DNA from: Planococcus wigleyi
Lineage (GTDB): Bacteria; Bacillota; Bacilli; Bacillales_A; Planococcaceae
Direction: 5' to 3'
Length of the DNA: 64,000 bases
NCBI RefSeq assembly: GCF_014836985.1
Contig: NZ_JACSPU010000004.1
Coordinates: 424,025 to 488,024, forward strand
In this document: positions 47,147 through 56,126 of the stretch, one piece after another
Position numbering within the stretch: the first letter of the stretch is position 1
How the letters are laid out: each line of letters opens with the position of its first letter
The notes under the pieces: generated by a model
What the model was told of the DNA's origin: nothing
The model's input: only the letters and a program-made list of their open reading frames with translations
The model's database searches: none
Position numbers and translations under genes: made by a program

Positions 47147-48529
47147 TTAACCACCTTTTCCTTTCTTCAGCGCAAGTTTCGCAAGAAGTTTTTGTTTTTC
47201 CACTTCCAGGCTATCGTTTTTCGGTCCGGTCTTGACGACACGTGCCTGATCCTTATTATGGAACCATTCCGGCAGCTTTTCTTCACGCAGCGGTTTTCGG
47301 TTTCCGTTGCCTGTAAACGGCTTGGCAACTGTCGTAGGCGAGCCTTCTGATTTCCACTTCATATACTGCATATGCTCGACGCGAGCCAGTTCCATCGCTT
47401 CTTTTGCCGTAGTAACATTTTTGCGCAGCCAATGCGAAGCGATTTTTTCCACGTACGCTTTTGTCAGTTTCATATCAGTACGCAAGAGTACATACTGGAG
47501 CAGCACATTGACGACAGCCGGCTTCATGCCATGGGTTACCACCAACTGATTGGCCAGCTGGACATCTGCCGGCAGCGGTTCGTTGCCATCAGCGATGTCG
47601 CGGAGCACTTGAATCGGTGGCGCCGTTTCCAAATAGGCCAGCAATTCGTCCTGTTTGGTTTTCGGAACTTCCTCTCCTTCTGTTTCCGGCAGTTTCGGAG
47701 TTTCCTTCTGCATTTGGACGAGCTGAGGAGCAGTAGTGGAAACTGTCAATTTATAGTACTCGGATGCTGCTCGTTTCAGCCCCTCCACCGTCAAACGGTA
47801 ATCGTCTTCAATCGCCAGCAAAACCACTTTTTGCATTTCCAATGGCCCCCATCCATACAGATAAGCCAGTTTGGAAATGAACTCTCTGATGACAGCGGTC
47901 AAAACTCGCCGAGGCACCAGCTGTTCTGACAGTCCTTGGCGAAGCAAAGTAAAATCAAACTCGAAATCAGATTCGTATCCACCTTTTTTCCGTTCCTGCA
48001 AATCCTGCTGTGCCGGAGGATATCCTGCTTTCGCATGGACAGGCTGGAAAATATCCGTGAACGTCCGCGACACTTCGTCAAAATCCGAAGGGATTTCATT
48101 GTGCACAAGAAAACGATCGCGTACACGGCGATAAGACGTTTCACCGATTTTGCTGAATAGGAACATCGACAACAAAGGATCCATAAAAAAGGTTTTCGGG
48201 TCTAACGGCGGACATAACTCATAGATAAAGCAGCGGTCATCCGTGTTTTTCCGATAAGTCTTCAGCAAACCGATCGCTTCCAATTGAATTCTTGCTTCAA
48301 AAATTTTCGCGATGGGGTTTCCCAATGTATTCATCAGCGTGTAATGCGTTGCCTCTTCCTTAGCGCCTTCTGCTTCCGCCCACAGCGTCAAATACAACGC
48401 GATGGCTTCCGCTCCAATCATCGGCTGATACAGCATCGTCAACAATTGCCGGTCATAATTTGAGAACGGGTACGGCAAGCGGATCCGATACGGATCAGCA
48501 GCTTGTAATTCTTTATAATACGCAGTCAT
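47147..48529 (-). CDS. dnaB: Replication initiation and membrane attachment protein DnaB
   Basis: Firmicute-type DnaB, not the helicase: a DNA-remodelling protein that acts before DnaI at oriC and restart sites. The start YYKELQAADPYRIRLPYPFSNYDRQLLTMLYQPMIGAEA is typical; the C-terminal DnaB/DnaD domain is near 285-375 (LLAYLETAPPIQVLRDIADG, ...VVNVLLQYVLLRTD, WLRKNVTTAKEAMELAR). Length is 460 residues. GGCGGTGA precedes the ATG. It lies 11 nt after nrdR. Confidence 0.95.
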   Translation of the reverse strand: MTAYYKELQAADPYRIRLPYPFSNYDRQLLTMLYQPMIGAEAIALYLTLWAEAEGAKEEATHYTLMNTLGNPIAKIFEARIQLEAIGLLKTYRKNTDDRCFIYELCPPLDPKTFFMDPLLSMFLFSKIGETSYRRVRDRFLVHNEIPSDFDEVSRTFTDIFQPVHAKAGYPPAQQDLQERKKGGYESDFEFDFTLLRQGLSEQLVPRRVLTAVIREFISKLAYLYGWGPLEMQKVVLLAIEDDYRLTVEGLKRAASEYYKLTVSTTAPQLVQMQKETPKLPETEGEEVPKTKQDELLAYLETAPPIQVLRDIADGNEPLPADVQLANQLVVTHGMKPAVVNVLLQYVLLRTDMKLTKAYVEKIASHWLRKNVTTAKEAMELARVEHMQYMKWKSEGSPTTVAKPFTGNGNRKPLREEKLPEWFHNKDQARVVKTGPKNDSLEVEKQKLLAKLALKKGKGG

Positions 48530-48540
48530 AAGTCACCGCC

Positions 48541-49017
48541 TTATTCGCTTTTCTTATCTTCCGGACTTTTATTGAGCAAATCCTTCAGTTCGTCGATAAA
48601 GACTGTAATGTCTTTGAATTGGCGGTAAACAGAGGCGAAGCGCACATATGCCACTTCATCGATTGTTGCCAGCCGGTTCATGACCAATTCACCGACTTCT
48701 TCGGATTTCACTTCCGGGTTGCCTGCTCGGCGCAGGTCTTTCTCGATCGTAAAGACGACTTCTTCCAATACTTCCAAAGATACCGGCCGTTTTTCGCAAG
48801 CACGAATTAAGCCCCGCAATACTTTTTCACGGCTGAACTCTTCACGTGACCCATCTTTTTTGACGACAATCAGCGGCATTTCTTCGACTTTTTCGAAAGT
48901 GGTAAAGCGGTAACCGCATGACTCACATTCTCTGCGCCTTCTGATTGACTTCATTTCATCGATTGGCCGTGAATCGACAACACGTGTGCCGTTATGTTGG
49001 CAAGCTGGACATTTCAT
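48541..49017 (-). CDS. nrdR: Transcriptional repressor NrdR
   Basis: Zinc-ribbon plus ATP-cone repressor of ribonucleotide reductase genes. Cys 3, 6, 31 and 34 form the zinc site with [17 protein letters not shown]; the ATP-cone starts [18 protein letters not shown] (about 49-66). Length is 158 residues. GGGAGATG precedes the ATG. It heads the nrdR-dnaB-dnaI group as in B. subtilis. The promoter region upstream (extended -10 TGT-TATACT) holds two direct ACTAGATA repeats. Confidence 0.97.
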   Translation of the reverse strand: MKCPACQHNGTRVVDSRPIDEMKSIRRRRECESCGYRFTTFEKVEEMPLIVVKKDGSREEFSREKVLRGLIRACEKRPVSLEVLEEVVFTIEKDLRRAGNPEVKSEEVGELVMNRLATIDEVAYVRFASVYRQFKDITVFIDELKDLLNKSPEDKKSE

Positions 49018-49081
49018 TTCGACATCTCCCTAACTTCTCTATCTAGTGTATCTAGTATAACAAAAATTCATTGGGAAAATA

Positions 49082-49110
49082 GAAAAAGCAGAGGATTTTG
49101 TCCCCTGCTT
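49082..49110 (-). terminator. Terminator after speD
   Basis: AAGCAGGGGA, CAAAA loop, TCCTCTGCTTTTTC on the minus strand, 20 nt after the speD stop. Confidence 0.8.
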
Positions 49111-49130
49111 AGTGTTTTTTGTTAAATGGA

Positions 49131-49514
49131 TTATACAGTTACTGAAACTTTGGATTTCTCAACACTGACCGGACCCATACCGCGCGGAATTTCGACAAGC
49201 TCACTTGAGGTTGACCCTAGCGCTTCTGCGATATATTTCGCTGCAATAGTTGGATCTAAATCGCCGCAAGTATAAACATCTACACTTGCATAGCCGTGTT
49301 CCGGGAAGCTGTGGATGGTTAAGTGAGATTCAGAGATGATCACAACTCCGCTGACACCTTGTGGCGCGAATTTATGAAAAGCTACCTCTCTTACTTCAGC
49401 TCCAGATTTGAGTGCAGCATCAACAAAAGTTTGTTCGATAAAATCCATATCGTTTAATTTGTCAAAATCACACTGCCAAAGTTCTGCAATTACGTGACGT
49501 CCCATTGTTTCCAT
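49131..49514 (-). CDS. speD: S-adenosylmethionine decarboxylase proenzyme
   Basis: Pyruvoyl enzyme that decarboxylates S-adenosylmethionine for spermidine synthesis. Ser 63 in [14 protein letters not shown] is the self-cleavage site that becomes the pyruvoyl group; [13 protein letters not shown] and YTCGDLDP are further signatures. The 127-residue product starts at the ATG 49514, with AAAGGGGG 9 nt upstream. A frame to 49565 has no ribosome binding site. It is preceded by its own promoter and a long, probably structured leader. gapB lies upstream as in B. subtilis. Confidence 0.97.
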   Translation of the reverse strand: METMGRHVIAELWQCDFDKLNDMDFIEQTFVDAALKSGAEVREVAFHKFAPQGVSGVVIISESHLTIHSFPEHGYASVDVYTCGDLDPTIAAKYIAEALGSTSSELVEIPRGMGPVSVEKSKVSVTV

Positions 49515-49519
49515 GGTTC

Positions 49520-49700
49520 GTTTTCCCCCTTTGATATCATTTTGTTTTTTGCGCAAAATATTCAAAGTTGACTACCACGGGGGAAAGTTAGTCCAAAGAG
49601 GTCCTAACCCTTTAAGCAGTCATGTGAATAAAAATCTTACGCTCCTAATTCCGAGGTACATGATGGAAATTCAGAAGTGGTAGTCGTTTTTCAACTACGA
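49520..49700 (-). ncRNA. Candidate structured leader of speD
   Basis: The transcript from the promoter has about 185 nt before speD. GACTACCAC (49685..49677) pairs perfectly with GTGGTAGTC (49578..49570), enclosing about 98 nt with at least one inner hairpin (TTAG/CTAA, 49584..49612). TTTCCCCC (49586..49579) is complementary to the ribosome binding site GGGGGAAA (49529..49522). There is no terminator. This suggests control of translation; I do not recognise a known family. Confidence 0.55.
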
Positions 49701-49705
49701 TTCAT

Positions 49706-49734
49706 AGTATAAAACGGATTTATCGCAATTGCAA
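49706..49734 (-). promoter_or_regulatory. speD promoter
   Basis: TTGCAA, a 17-nt spacer and TATACT on the minus strand, after the gapB terminator. Confidence 0.8.
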
Positions 49735-49781
49735 TAATAATATCTTTTGGATATTGAAAAACTTTCATTAAATTTTCCATA

Positions 49782-49821
49782 AAAAAACCCCGTTTCTCCA
49801 GACGTTCTGGAAGAAACGGGA
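49782..49821 (-). terminator. Terminator after gapB
   Basis: CCCGTTTCT-TCCAGA, ACG loop, TCTGGA-GAAACGGGG followed by seven T on the minus strand. It separates gapB from speD, although some read-through may occur. Confidence 0.88.
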
Positions 49822-49830
49822 TGTAAGACC

Positions 49831-50850
49831 TTATTTAGATACCAGTACCATAGCCTGAGCAACTTTTTTGGTCAAATCGATGACACGTGCTGAATAGCCC
49901 CATTCGTTATCATACCATGCCAGAACTTTCACTTTCCGGTCACCAATGACCATTGTCGACAAACCGTCTATAATCGCTGAACTAGGATTGCTGTTGAAGT
50001 CGACAGAAACCAACGGCTCCATCGTTAAGCTTAAAATTCCAGCTAAACCATTTTCAGATGCTTCGACAAAAGCCTGATTGACTTCTTCGATGGTCACTCC
50101 TGTCTCCAGGTCAACTACCAAATCCACAAGAGATACATTCGGTGTCGGTACACGCAATGCCATACCATGAAGTTTGCCCTGTAATTCAGGCAATACTAAT
50201 GATAACGCTTTCGCAGCACCTGTAGAAGTTGGAATGATGGATTGTGCACATGCCCGTGCCCGGCGAAGATCTTTATGCGGGTTATCTAAGTTCTGCTGGT
50301 CATTTGTGTAAGAGTGGATTGTCGTCATCAAACCGTTTTCGATGCCAAATTTGTCATGGAGCACTTTGACAACAGGCGCAAGACAGTTTGTTGTGCAGCT
50401 TGCATTGGAGATGATGTCATGTTGGTCGATATCCAACTTTTCATCGTTGACGCCCATAACGATCGTGATATCCTCTTTTTTGCCAGGTGCCGTCAAAATG
50501 ACTTTCTTAGCTCCTGCTTCTAAATGCTGAGCCGCTTTCTCGCGTGAATTGAATTTGCCTGTCGCTTCAATGACAATATCAATGCCCATTTCTTTCCATG
50601 GCAGATTCAAAGGATTGCGTTCGCTTACCAATTGAACACGTTTCCCGTTAACAATTAATGCATCCTCTTCTGAAGATACGTCACCTGCGAAGGTGCCGTG
50701 ATTTGTGTCATACTTAATCAAATGCGCCAGGGTTTCAGCTGGATGAGTGGCGTTGACTGCCGTAATTGTGACATCGTCCATCATTATCGCCTGTCTGAAA
50801 ACCATACGGCCAATACGGCCAAATCCGTTAATTGCAATAGAAACTGTCAT
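49831..50850 (-). CDS. gapB: Gluconeogenic glyceraldehyde-3-phosphate dehydrogenase
   Basis: GAPDH of 339 residues. INGFGRIGR is the Rossmann start and the catalytic Cys 152 is in NASCTTNC. The region after beta-2 reads AVNATHPAET and lacks the Asp that selects NAD, which fits the NADP-using gluconeogenic GapB type. CGGAGG precedes the ATG. Position between coaE and speD matches B. subtilis gapB (ytaG-gapB-speD). CcpN-type sites at the promoter indicate repression during growth on sugar. Confidence 0.95.
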   Translation of the reverse strand: MTVSIAINGFGRIGRMVFRQAIMMDDVTITAVNATHPAETLAHLIKYDTNHGTFAGDVSSEEDALIVNGKRVQLVSERNPLNLPWKEMGIDIVIEATGKFNSREKAAQHLEAGAKKVILTAPGKKEDITIVMGVNDEKLDIDQHDIISNASCTTNCLAPVVKVLHDKFGIENGLMTTIHSYTNDQQNLDNPHKDLRRARACAQSIIPTSTGAAKALSLVLPELQGKLHGMALRVPTPNVSLVDLVVDLETGVTIEEVNQAFVEASENGLAGILSLTMEPLVSVDFNSNPSSAIIDGLSTMVIGDRKVKVLAWYDNEWGYSARVIDLTKKVAQAMVLVSK

Positions 50851-50872
50851 GTGGGAGTCCTCCGTTTATAAT

Positions 50873-50883
50873 TAAGTTATACT
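50873..50883 (+). promoter_or_regulatory. Second CcpN-like site at gapB
   Basis: TAAGTTATACT on the plus strand fits the CcpN motif TRTGHYATAYW at 10 of 11 positions. It lies in the gapB leader, opposite in orientation to the first site. Confidence 0.55.
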
Positions 50884-50904
50884 GATGTTTTTAATTTCTT
50901 ATAT

Positions 50905-50915
50905 AGTATAACACA
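50905..50915 (-). promoter_or_regulatory. CcpN operator and -10 of gapB
   Basis: TGTGTTATACT fits TRTGHYATAYW at all 11 positions and covers an extended -10 (TGT-TATACT) of gapB. In B. subtilis CcpN represses gapB and pckA. Confidence 0.78.
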
Positions 50916-50951
50916 ATTAACCATTTAGAGAACCTTAAAAACCACATATCT

Positions 50952-51560
50952 CTATTCTTTTTCTGGACTCGCTTTCCAGTTATCCAAAATTCTGTTCAAT
51001 TGCCATTTTGTTTCATCCAATGTTCCATTATTGTATATAACCGCATCCGCACCATCTTCTTTCACCGACATCGGCAATTGTGAACTGATGCGAGCCCGTG
51101 CCTCTTTTTCCGTAAAGCCGTTTCGCTCCACCAACCGGTTGAATTGATTTTCTTCTGTTACGCTGACGACCAGAATTTTATCCACCAGATGCTGAAGGCG
51201 GCTTTCAAACAACAAGGGAATGTCCATAACGATGGTCTTATATCCTTCTGTCATGTAATCATGGCGCTGCTGAAGCATTTCCTGGCGGATGGCCGGGTGG
51301 ATTATGTCATTCAGGATTTTCCTCTTGGCGGGATCGTTGAAAATGATTTCCCCCACTTTTGGCCGGTCCATCGTTCCATCTTCCCGAATTACCTCCGGAC
51401 CGAATGCCTGTTCAATTTGTTCGAGTGTATCGGAACCTGGTTCTACAACCTGACGCGCAACAAGGTCCGCATCAATAATCGGATATCCAGAGTTTTTCAG
51501 CATTTCCGATACCGTGCTTTTTCCACTGGCAATACTGCCTGTCAATCCAATGATCATCAT
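50952..51560 (-). CDS. coaE: Dephospho-CoA kinase
   Basis: Last step of coenzyme A synthesis: phosphorylates the ribose of dephospho-CoA. The P-loop GLTGSIASGKST is at residues 5-16, DADLVARQVV and DIPLLFE are family motifs. Length is 202 residues; start at the first or second ATG. It lies 6 nt after mutM. B. subtilis has ytaF (a sporulation membrane protein) between mutM and coaE; it is absent here. Confidence 0.97.
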   Translation of the reverse strand: MMIIGLTGSIASGKSTVSEMLKNSGYPIIDADLVARQVVEPGSDTLEQIEQAFGPEVIREDGTMDRPKVGEIIFNDPAKRKILNDIIHPAIRQEMLQQRHDYMTEGYKTIVMDIPLLFESRLQHLVDKILVVSVTEENQFNRLVERNGFTEKEARARISSQLPMSVKEDGADAVIYNNGTLDETKWQLNRILDNWKASPEKE

Positions 51561-51566
51561 CCATCC

Positions 51567-52436
51567 TCATTTCTGGCAAGCGGGACAGTAAACCGATGCC
51601 CGCCCGCCTATTTTCAAGGTTTTTGTCATCGTTCCACATACCATGCATTGTTTTTTTCCATACATGCCAAAACGGTTTTGCATGCTGCCCGATTCGCCGT
51701 TGATGTTGCGGTAATCCGAAATGGTACTGCCTCCTGCTTCAATGCTTTCCAGTAAAACGGCCACAATGGCTTCGAATAGTTCCACTTTGCGTTTTTTGCT
51801 GATCCGGCTGGCAGCCCGTTTCGGGTGAATTTTCATTTTAAAAAGCGCTTCAGTAGCATAAATGTTGCCGCAGCCAGAAATGACCTGGCCATCCATGATC
51901 ACTTCTTTGATGGCCTTGTTCCGGTATTTTGGGCTTTCCGCCATCAAAAGGAAATGATCGAGGGCGACTGCTTCAAAAGGCTCTGGTGCCATCAGCAGCA
52001 AGGGCGGAAAATCCGCCTCTTCCTGCAATACCCTCATTTCCCCGAAGCGGCGGATATCAGAAAACGCCAGTAAATTGCCATCGCTTAATGTTAGGACCAC
52101 ATGGACATGCCGCCGGAATTTGTCTTCAGGAATGGACTGCAGCTGGTCGACATAAAACCAGGCTCCCGACATCCCCAAATGATTGACCAATAAAAATTCG
52201 TTTTCATTTCGCAATGTAAAATAAATGTATTTGCTGCGCCGTTCGACACGGATGATTTGTGCACCGACCAGGCTATCGATAAACCGGTCAGCTTCCATCC
52301 GTTTAATGATCGCTTCTTTGCCGTTCGTTTTCGACACACGGATGGTGTCTGAAACTTCTACTGCTTCAATCTTTTTTCCAATAGAGACGGGACGGATCTG
52401 CCGAACGACACCTTCCACTTCCGGAAGTTCAGGCAT
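51567..52436 (-). CDS. mutM: Formamidopyrimidine-DNA glycosylase
   Basis: Removes 8-oxoguanine and formamidopyrimidines and nicks the abasic site. PELPEVE at the N-terminus gives the catalytic Pro and Glu after Met removal; Lys of IYFTLRNENEF region (KYIYF) is the beta-elimination site, and the zinc finger CMVCG...CPACQ closes the 289-residue protein. AGGAGG precedes the ATG. It is between polA and coaE in one probable operon. Confidence 0.97.
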   Translation of the reverse strand: MPELPEVEGVVRQIRPVSIGKKIEAVEVSDTIRVSKTNGKEAIIKRMEADRFIDSLVGAQIIRVERRSKYIYFTLRNENEFLLVNHLGMSGAWFYVDQLQSIPEDKFRRHVHVVLTLSDGNLLAFSDIRRFGEMRVLQEEADFPPLLLMAPEPFEAVALDHFLLMAESPKYRNKAIKEVIMDGQVISGCGNIYATEALFKMKIHPKRAASRISKKRKVELFEAIVAVLLESIEAGGSTISDYRNINGESGSMQNRFGMYGKKQCMVCGTMTKTLKIGGRASVYCPACQK

Positions 52437-52451
52437 ATCGTTGCCCTCCTG

Positions 52452-55070
52452 TCATTTAGTGTCGTACCAAGTGTCGCCTTGTGCAATGTCGACTTTTAAT
52501 GGAACGCTCAGCTTCACTGCATTTTCCATTATTTCAGGCACCAATTTCATGAGTTTGTCCACTTCTTCCGGCGGTGCTTCAAAAATCAATTCATCATGCA
52601 CTTGCAGCAACATGCGCGTTTGCATATCTTCACGCTCTAATGCGGCATCCATATCGATCATAGCTTTTTTGATGATGTCTGCTGCACTGCCTTGAATCGG
52701 TGTATTCATTGCCGTCCGCTCAGCAAAACTGCGCAAATTGAAATTCGAGCTGGTAATGTCCGGCAAGTAACGCCGGCGGTTCATCAAAGTCGTCACAAAC
52801 CCATCCCGCTTGGCATCTGCAACAATAGTAGTCATATACGTCTTAACGCCAGGGAAGCTTTCGAAATAACGCTCGATAAATGCTGCCGCTTCTTTCCGGG
52901 TGATGTTCAGGTTCTGTGACAGGCCATAATCGCTGATGCCGTAGACAATTCCGAAGTTGACGGCTTTTGCCGCTCTTCGCATATCGCCGGTAACTTGTTC
53001 TTCAGGCACGTGGAAAACATCGCTTGCTGTCGTCGTATGGATATCGCGATCGTCTTTAAATGCCTGAACCAATCGCTCATCTTCCGACATATCCGCCAAT
53101 ACTCGTAATTCAATCTGCGAATAATCGGCGGCCACCATCACCCAGCCCGGTTCGGATGGAACAAAGGCTTTGCGGATCTTGCGTCCTTCTTCCAGGCGCA
53201 CAGGAATGTTCTGCAGATTCGGATTGGTGGAACTGAGGCGTCCCGTTGTCGTCAGTGCTTGCTGGAAGCGTGTATGGACTTTGCCGTCTTTATGGATTTC
53301 TTTCAATAAACCTTCTATATAAGTAGACAACAACTTGCCTAATTGGCGGTACAACAAGATATGGGAAATAATTTCATGCTGGCCTTCCAGTTTCTCCAGG
53401 ACGTCCGCTGCTGTTGAATAGCCTGTCTTCGTTTTCTTCAACGCCGGCAATCCCAAATGCTCAAACAGGACTACACCCAGTTGCTTCGGTGAATTGATAT
53501 TGAATTCCTGTCCAGCCAGACTGTAAATGTCCGACTCGATTTTCTCCAGCTTATGGGACAATTCCTTGCCCATTTCGGATAATTGGTTGCGGTCGACCAT
53601 GACGCCCAATGATTCCATTTGGCCAAGAACAGTCGCTAGCGGCAATTCCAGTTTGTCATACAAATCAAATTGCTCGTTTTCTTCCAGCTTGTCTACGACC
53701 AACGGACGCACTTTCCAAATGGTCCGTGCTTTTCTGGCGATATGCTCGTGTAGAATTGAATCTTCCGGCACTTTCTTCTTAGCGCCTTTTCCGTAAATCT
53801 GTTCATTGGTGGAAACATCTGTATAGCCATACTCTTGCACAATGCTCGCCATATCCGTGTAAGTGAGCGAAGGATTGACGATGTAAGCGCCCAGCATCAA
53901 ATCGAAATCGACGCCTTTCAGCTCAATGCCACAGCGCAAAAATGCTGCGGTTGCGGCTTTCGAATCCGCCATGAATTTTTTCTTCGATGGATCTTTGAAC
54001 CAATCACGGAATTCCTTCGACTGCTCCACAACCCCCATGGGAATCACATACGTTTCCGTGTCAGTCGCCAGAGAGACCCCAAGCAAATCACAGCTATGGT
54101 AATGCTCATCATACAATTCCAGGTGAACCGCCATTTCATCCTTCAGAATAGCCGGATCCACAGTTGACAGCACTTCGAATGTCAATTCTTCTTTGACGGT
54201 TTCTTCAGCTGTATAATCCATTTTCTCCAATAAGGATTTAAACGCCAGTTCATTCCAAACTTTCACCAATTCATCCTGGTCCGGTCCTGCATAGCTTAAT
54301 TCCTCGATGCTGATGTCAATCGGTGCATTGCGTTCGATGGTAGCCAGTTGTTTGCTGATATAGGCAAGATCTTCATTGGCAACCAACTTTTCCTTCATTT
54401 TTCCTTTTTGCTGTTCAATGGCTTCATAGACGCCTTCAACCGATCCATGGGCTGCCAACAATTTCAACGCCGTTTTTTCACCGACACCCGGCACACCCGG
54501 AATATTATCTGAAGAGTCGCCCATCAGCCCTTTCATGTCGATGATTTGAAGAGGTGTCAGTCCATACTTTTCTTTAATATGTTCTACTGTATATTTCTCA
54601 ATATCGGTGATGCCTTTTCGGGTGATGTAAACGGTTGTCGACGGCGAAGCCAATTGCGTCAAATCTTTATCTCCTGAAATGACCACTACTTCGTCGCCTT
54701 CCCGCTCCGCTTCCAAGCTCAAGGTACCGATAATATCATCCGCTTCGTAATTCTCCAATTCATAGCGTTTGATCCGGTACGCATCGATCAATTTTTTCAA
54801 ATAAGGAAATTGTTCCGATAACTCAGGCGGCGTCTTTTGCCGTCCGCCTTTGTATTCGCTGAACGTCTTATGCCGGAAAGTCGTTTTCCCCGCGTCAAAA
54901 GCTACGATCATATGTGTCGGCTTTTCTTCCTCCAATACCCGTTGAAGCATCATGGTAAATCCGTATACTGCATTCGTATGGATGCCATTTTCATTGGTCA
55001 ACAGCGGCAAGGCGAAAAACGCACGATACGCCAAGCTGTTCCCATCTAATAAAAGTATTTTCTTTGCCAC
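52452..55070 (-). CDS. polA: DNA polymerase I
   Basis: Repair and Okazaki-maturation polymerase. Domains in order: 5'-nuclease (1-290; FDAGKTTFRH, GDKDLTQLA, GLMGDSSDNIPGVPGVGEKTA), a 3'-5' exonuclease-like domain without the usual acidic residues (about 300-470), and the polymerase (TGRLSSTNPNLQNIP, DYSQIELRVLA, RRAAKAVNFGIVYG, VHDELI). I chose a GTG at 55070, 7 nt after AAGGGG; the longer frame to 55103 runs into the hflC terminator. The product is 872 residues. Confidence 0.97.
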   Translation of the reverse strand: MAKKILLLDGNSLAYRAFFALPLLTNENGIHTNAVYGFTMMLQRVLEEEKPTHMIVAFDAGKTTFRHKTFSEYKGGRQKTPPELSEQFPYLKKLIDAYRIKRYELENYEADDIIGTLSLEAEREGDEVVVISGDKDLTQLASPSTTVYITRKGITDIEKYTVEHIKEKYGLTPLQIIDMKGLMGDSSDNIPGVPGVGEKTALKLLAAHGSVEGVYEAIEQQKGKMKEKLVANEDLAYISKQLATIERNAPIDISIEELSYAGPDQDELVKVWNELAFKSLLEKMDYTAEETVKEELTFEVLSTVDPAILKDEMAVHLELYDEHYHSCDLLGVSLATDTETYVIPMGVVEQSKEFRDWFKDPSKKKFMADSKAATAAFLRCGIELKGVDFDLMLGAYIVNPSLTYTDMASIVQEYGYTDVSTNEQIYGKGAKKKVPEDSILHEHIARKARTIWKVRPLVVDKLEENEQFDLYDKLELPLATVLGQMESLGVMVDRNQLSEMGKELSHKLEKIESDIYSLAGQEFNINSPKQLGVVLFEHLGLPALKKTKTGYSTAADVLEKLEGQHEIISHILLYRQLGKLLSTYIEGLLKEIHKDGKVHTRFQQALTTTGRLSSTNPNLQNIPVRLEEGRKIRKAFVPSEPGWVMVAADYSQIELRVLADMSEDERLVQAFKDDRDIHTTTASDVFHVPEEQVTGDMRRAAKAVNFGIVYGISDYGLSQNLNITRKEAAAFIERYFESFPGVKTYMTTIVADAKRDGFVTTLMNRRRYLPDITSSNFNLRSFAERTAMNTPIQGSAADIIKKAMIDMDAALEREDMQTRMLLQVHDELIFEAPPEEVDKLMKLVPEIMENAVKLSVPLKVDIAQGDTWYDTK

Positions 55071-55091
55071 AAAATTACCCCTTTCCATAAA

Positions 55092-55150
55092 AAAAGCCGT
55101 CATTCCCTTTATTTTACCACGCGGGCAAATAGAAGAGAAATGACGGCCTT
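55092..55150 (-). terminator. Terminator after hflC
   Basis: GGCCGTCATTTC and GGAATGACGGC, followed by seven T, pair across a 30-nt loop on the minus strand. It lies between hflC and polA. Confidence 0.75.
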
Positions 55151-55154
55151 GGCC

Positions 55155-56126
55155 TTATTCGAAATTACCGGATAGAATATCCGCATATGGAGAATCCGAC
55201 GGCAGAATAATCACTGTGTCATCACCAATTGTTTTCTTATAGGATTCCAATGAACGGTACAGTTCATAGAATTCGGGATCTTTCGAGAATGATTGGTTAT
55301 AGATTTTCGCAGCTTCCGACTCACCTTCAGCCTGGATCAATGCCGCTTCCTTACGTGCCGTCGCAATTACTTCCTGCGCTTCCCGATCAGCTTGTGCTTC
55401 GATTTCACGTTTTTTCGCATCGCCTTGTGACAAATAGTCCTGAGCGGTGGAATCACGTTCTGAAATCATCCGCGTGTACACGGACTGCTCATTTTCTTCA
55501 GGCAGATCCGTACGCTTGATGCGGACATCCATCACTCGGATGCCGTATTGATCTTTTTCCAGCAGCTCATTGACTTTAGCAGTGACATTATCGTTCAGGC
55601 TACCGCGGGACGAATTTTCATCATTGATGATTTCATCGTAATTCAATTGCCCAAGTTCTGTCCGTACCACTGAATAAATGAATTCTTCCATCCGGCTTTC
55701 TGCATTGACGATCGTCCCGGCATTTGAAATAAGATCAAGCGGATTCACTACGTGCCAAACTGCATAATTATCAATAATGATGCGTTTTTTGTCTTTGGTG
55801 TTGATTTCCGCTTCGGACACGTCATAAGTCATTTGGTAGTTCGGCAAAGTCGTAACACTTTGGATAAAAGGGATTTTCATTTTGATGCCAGGCTCTTCCT
55901 GGATTTTTACAACTTCCCCAAACTGGCGGACAACCCGGTATTCACTTTCCTTCACCACATAAACGTTCGTCAAAACGATAAGCAGCACAGCGAAAGCGAT
56001 TGTCAGACCGGCTATCAACTTCCAGTATTTTTTGAAATCAATGGGATCTTTCGGTTCTTTTTTCTTTTTCGGTTTTGCATAAGGGTTGTATTTTTTCACT
56101 TCATCTAAGGGTTTATTCGGTTCCAT
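55155..56126 (-). CDS. hflC: SPFH/band-7 protease modulator HflC
   Basis: A protein of 323 residues: cytoplasmic N-terminal tail rich in K and P, one membrane helix (about 35-56), then the SPFH domain (YVVKESEYRVVRQFGEVVKIQEEPGIKMKIPFIQSV) and an Ala/Glu-rich coiled coil (DREAQEVIATARKEAALIQAEGE) near 240-280. HflC with HflK cages the FtsH protease in E. coli. The long N-terminal tail is unusual for HflC. Its ATG shares a base with the hflK stop codon (TAATG). B. subtilis lacks this pair at this locus. Confidence 0.93.
   Translation of the reverse strand: MEPNKPLDEVKKYNPYAKPKKKKEPKDPIDFKKYWKLIAGLTIAFAVLLIVLTNVYVVKESEYRVVRQFGEVVKIQEEPGIKMKIPFIQSVTTLPNYQMTYDVSEAEINTKDKKRIIIDNYAVWHVVNPLDLISNAGTIVNAESRMEEFIYSVVRTELGQLNYDEIINDENSSRGSLNDNVTAKVNELLEKDQYGIRVMDVRIKRTDLPEENEQSVYTRMISERDSTAQDYLSQGDAKKREIEAQADREAQEVIATARKEAALIQAEGESEAAKIYNQSFSKDPEFYELYRSLESYKKTIGDDTVIILPSDSPYADILSGNFE

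Noticed and set aside
55071..55103. ATG-initiated longer polA
   Set aside because: The extra codons overlap the hflC terminator and lack a ribosome binding site.
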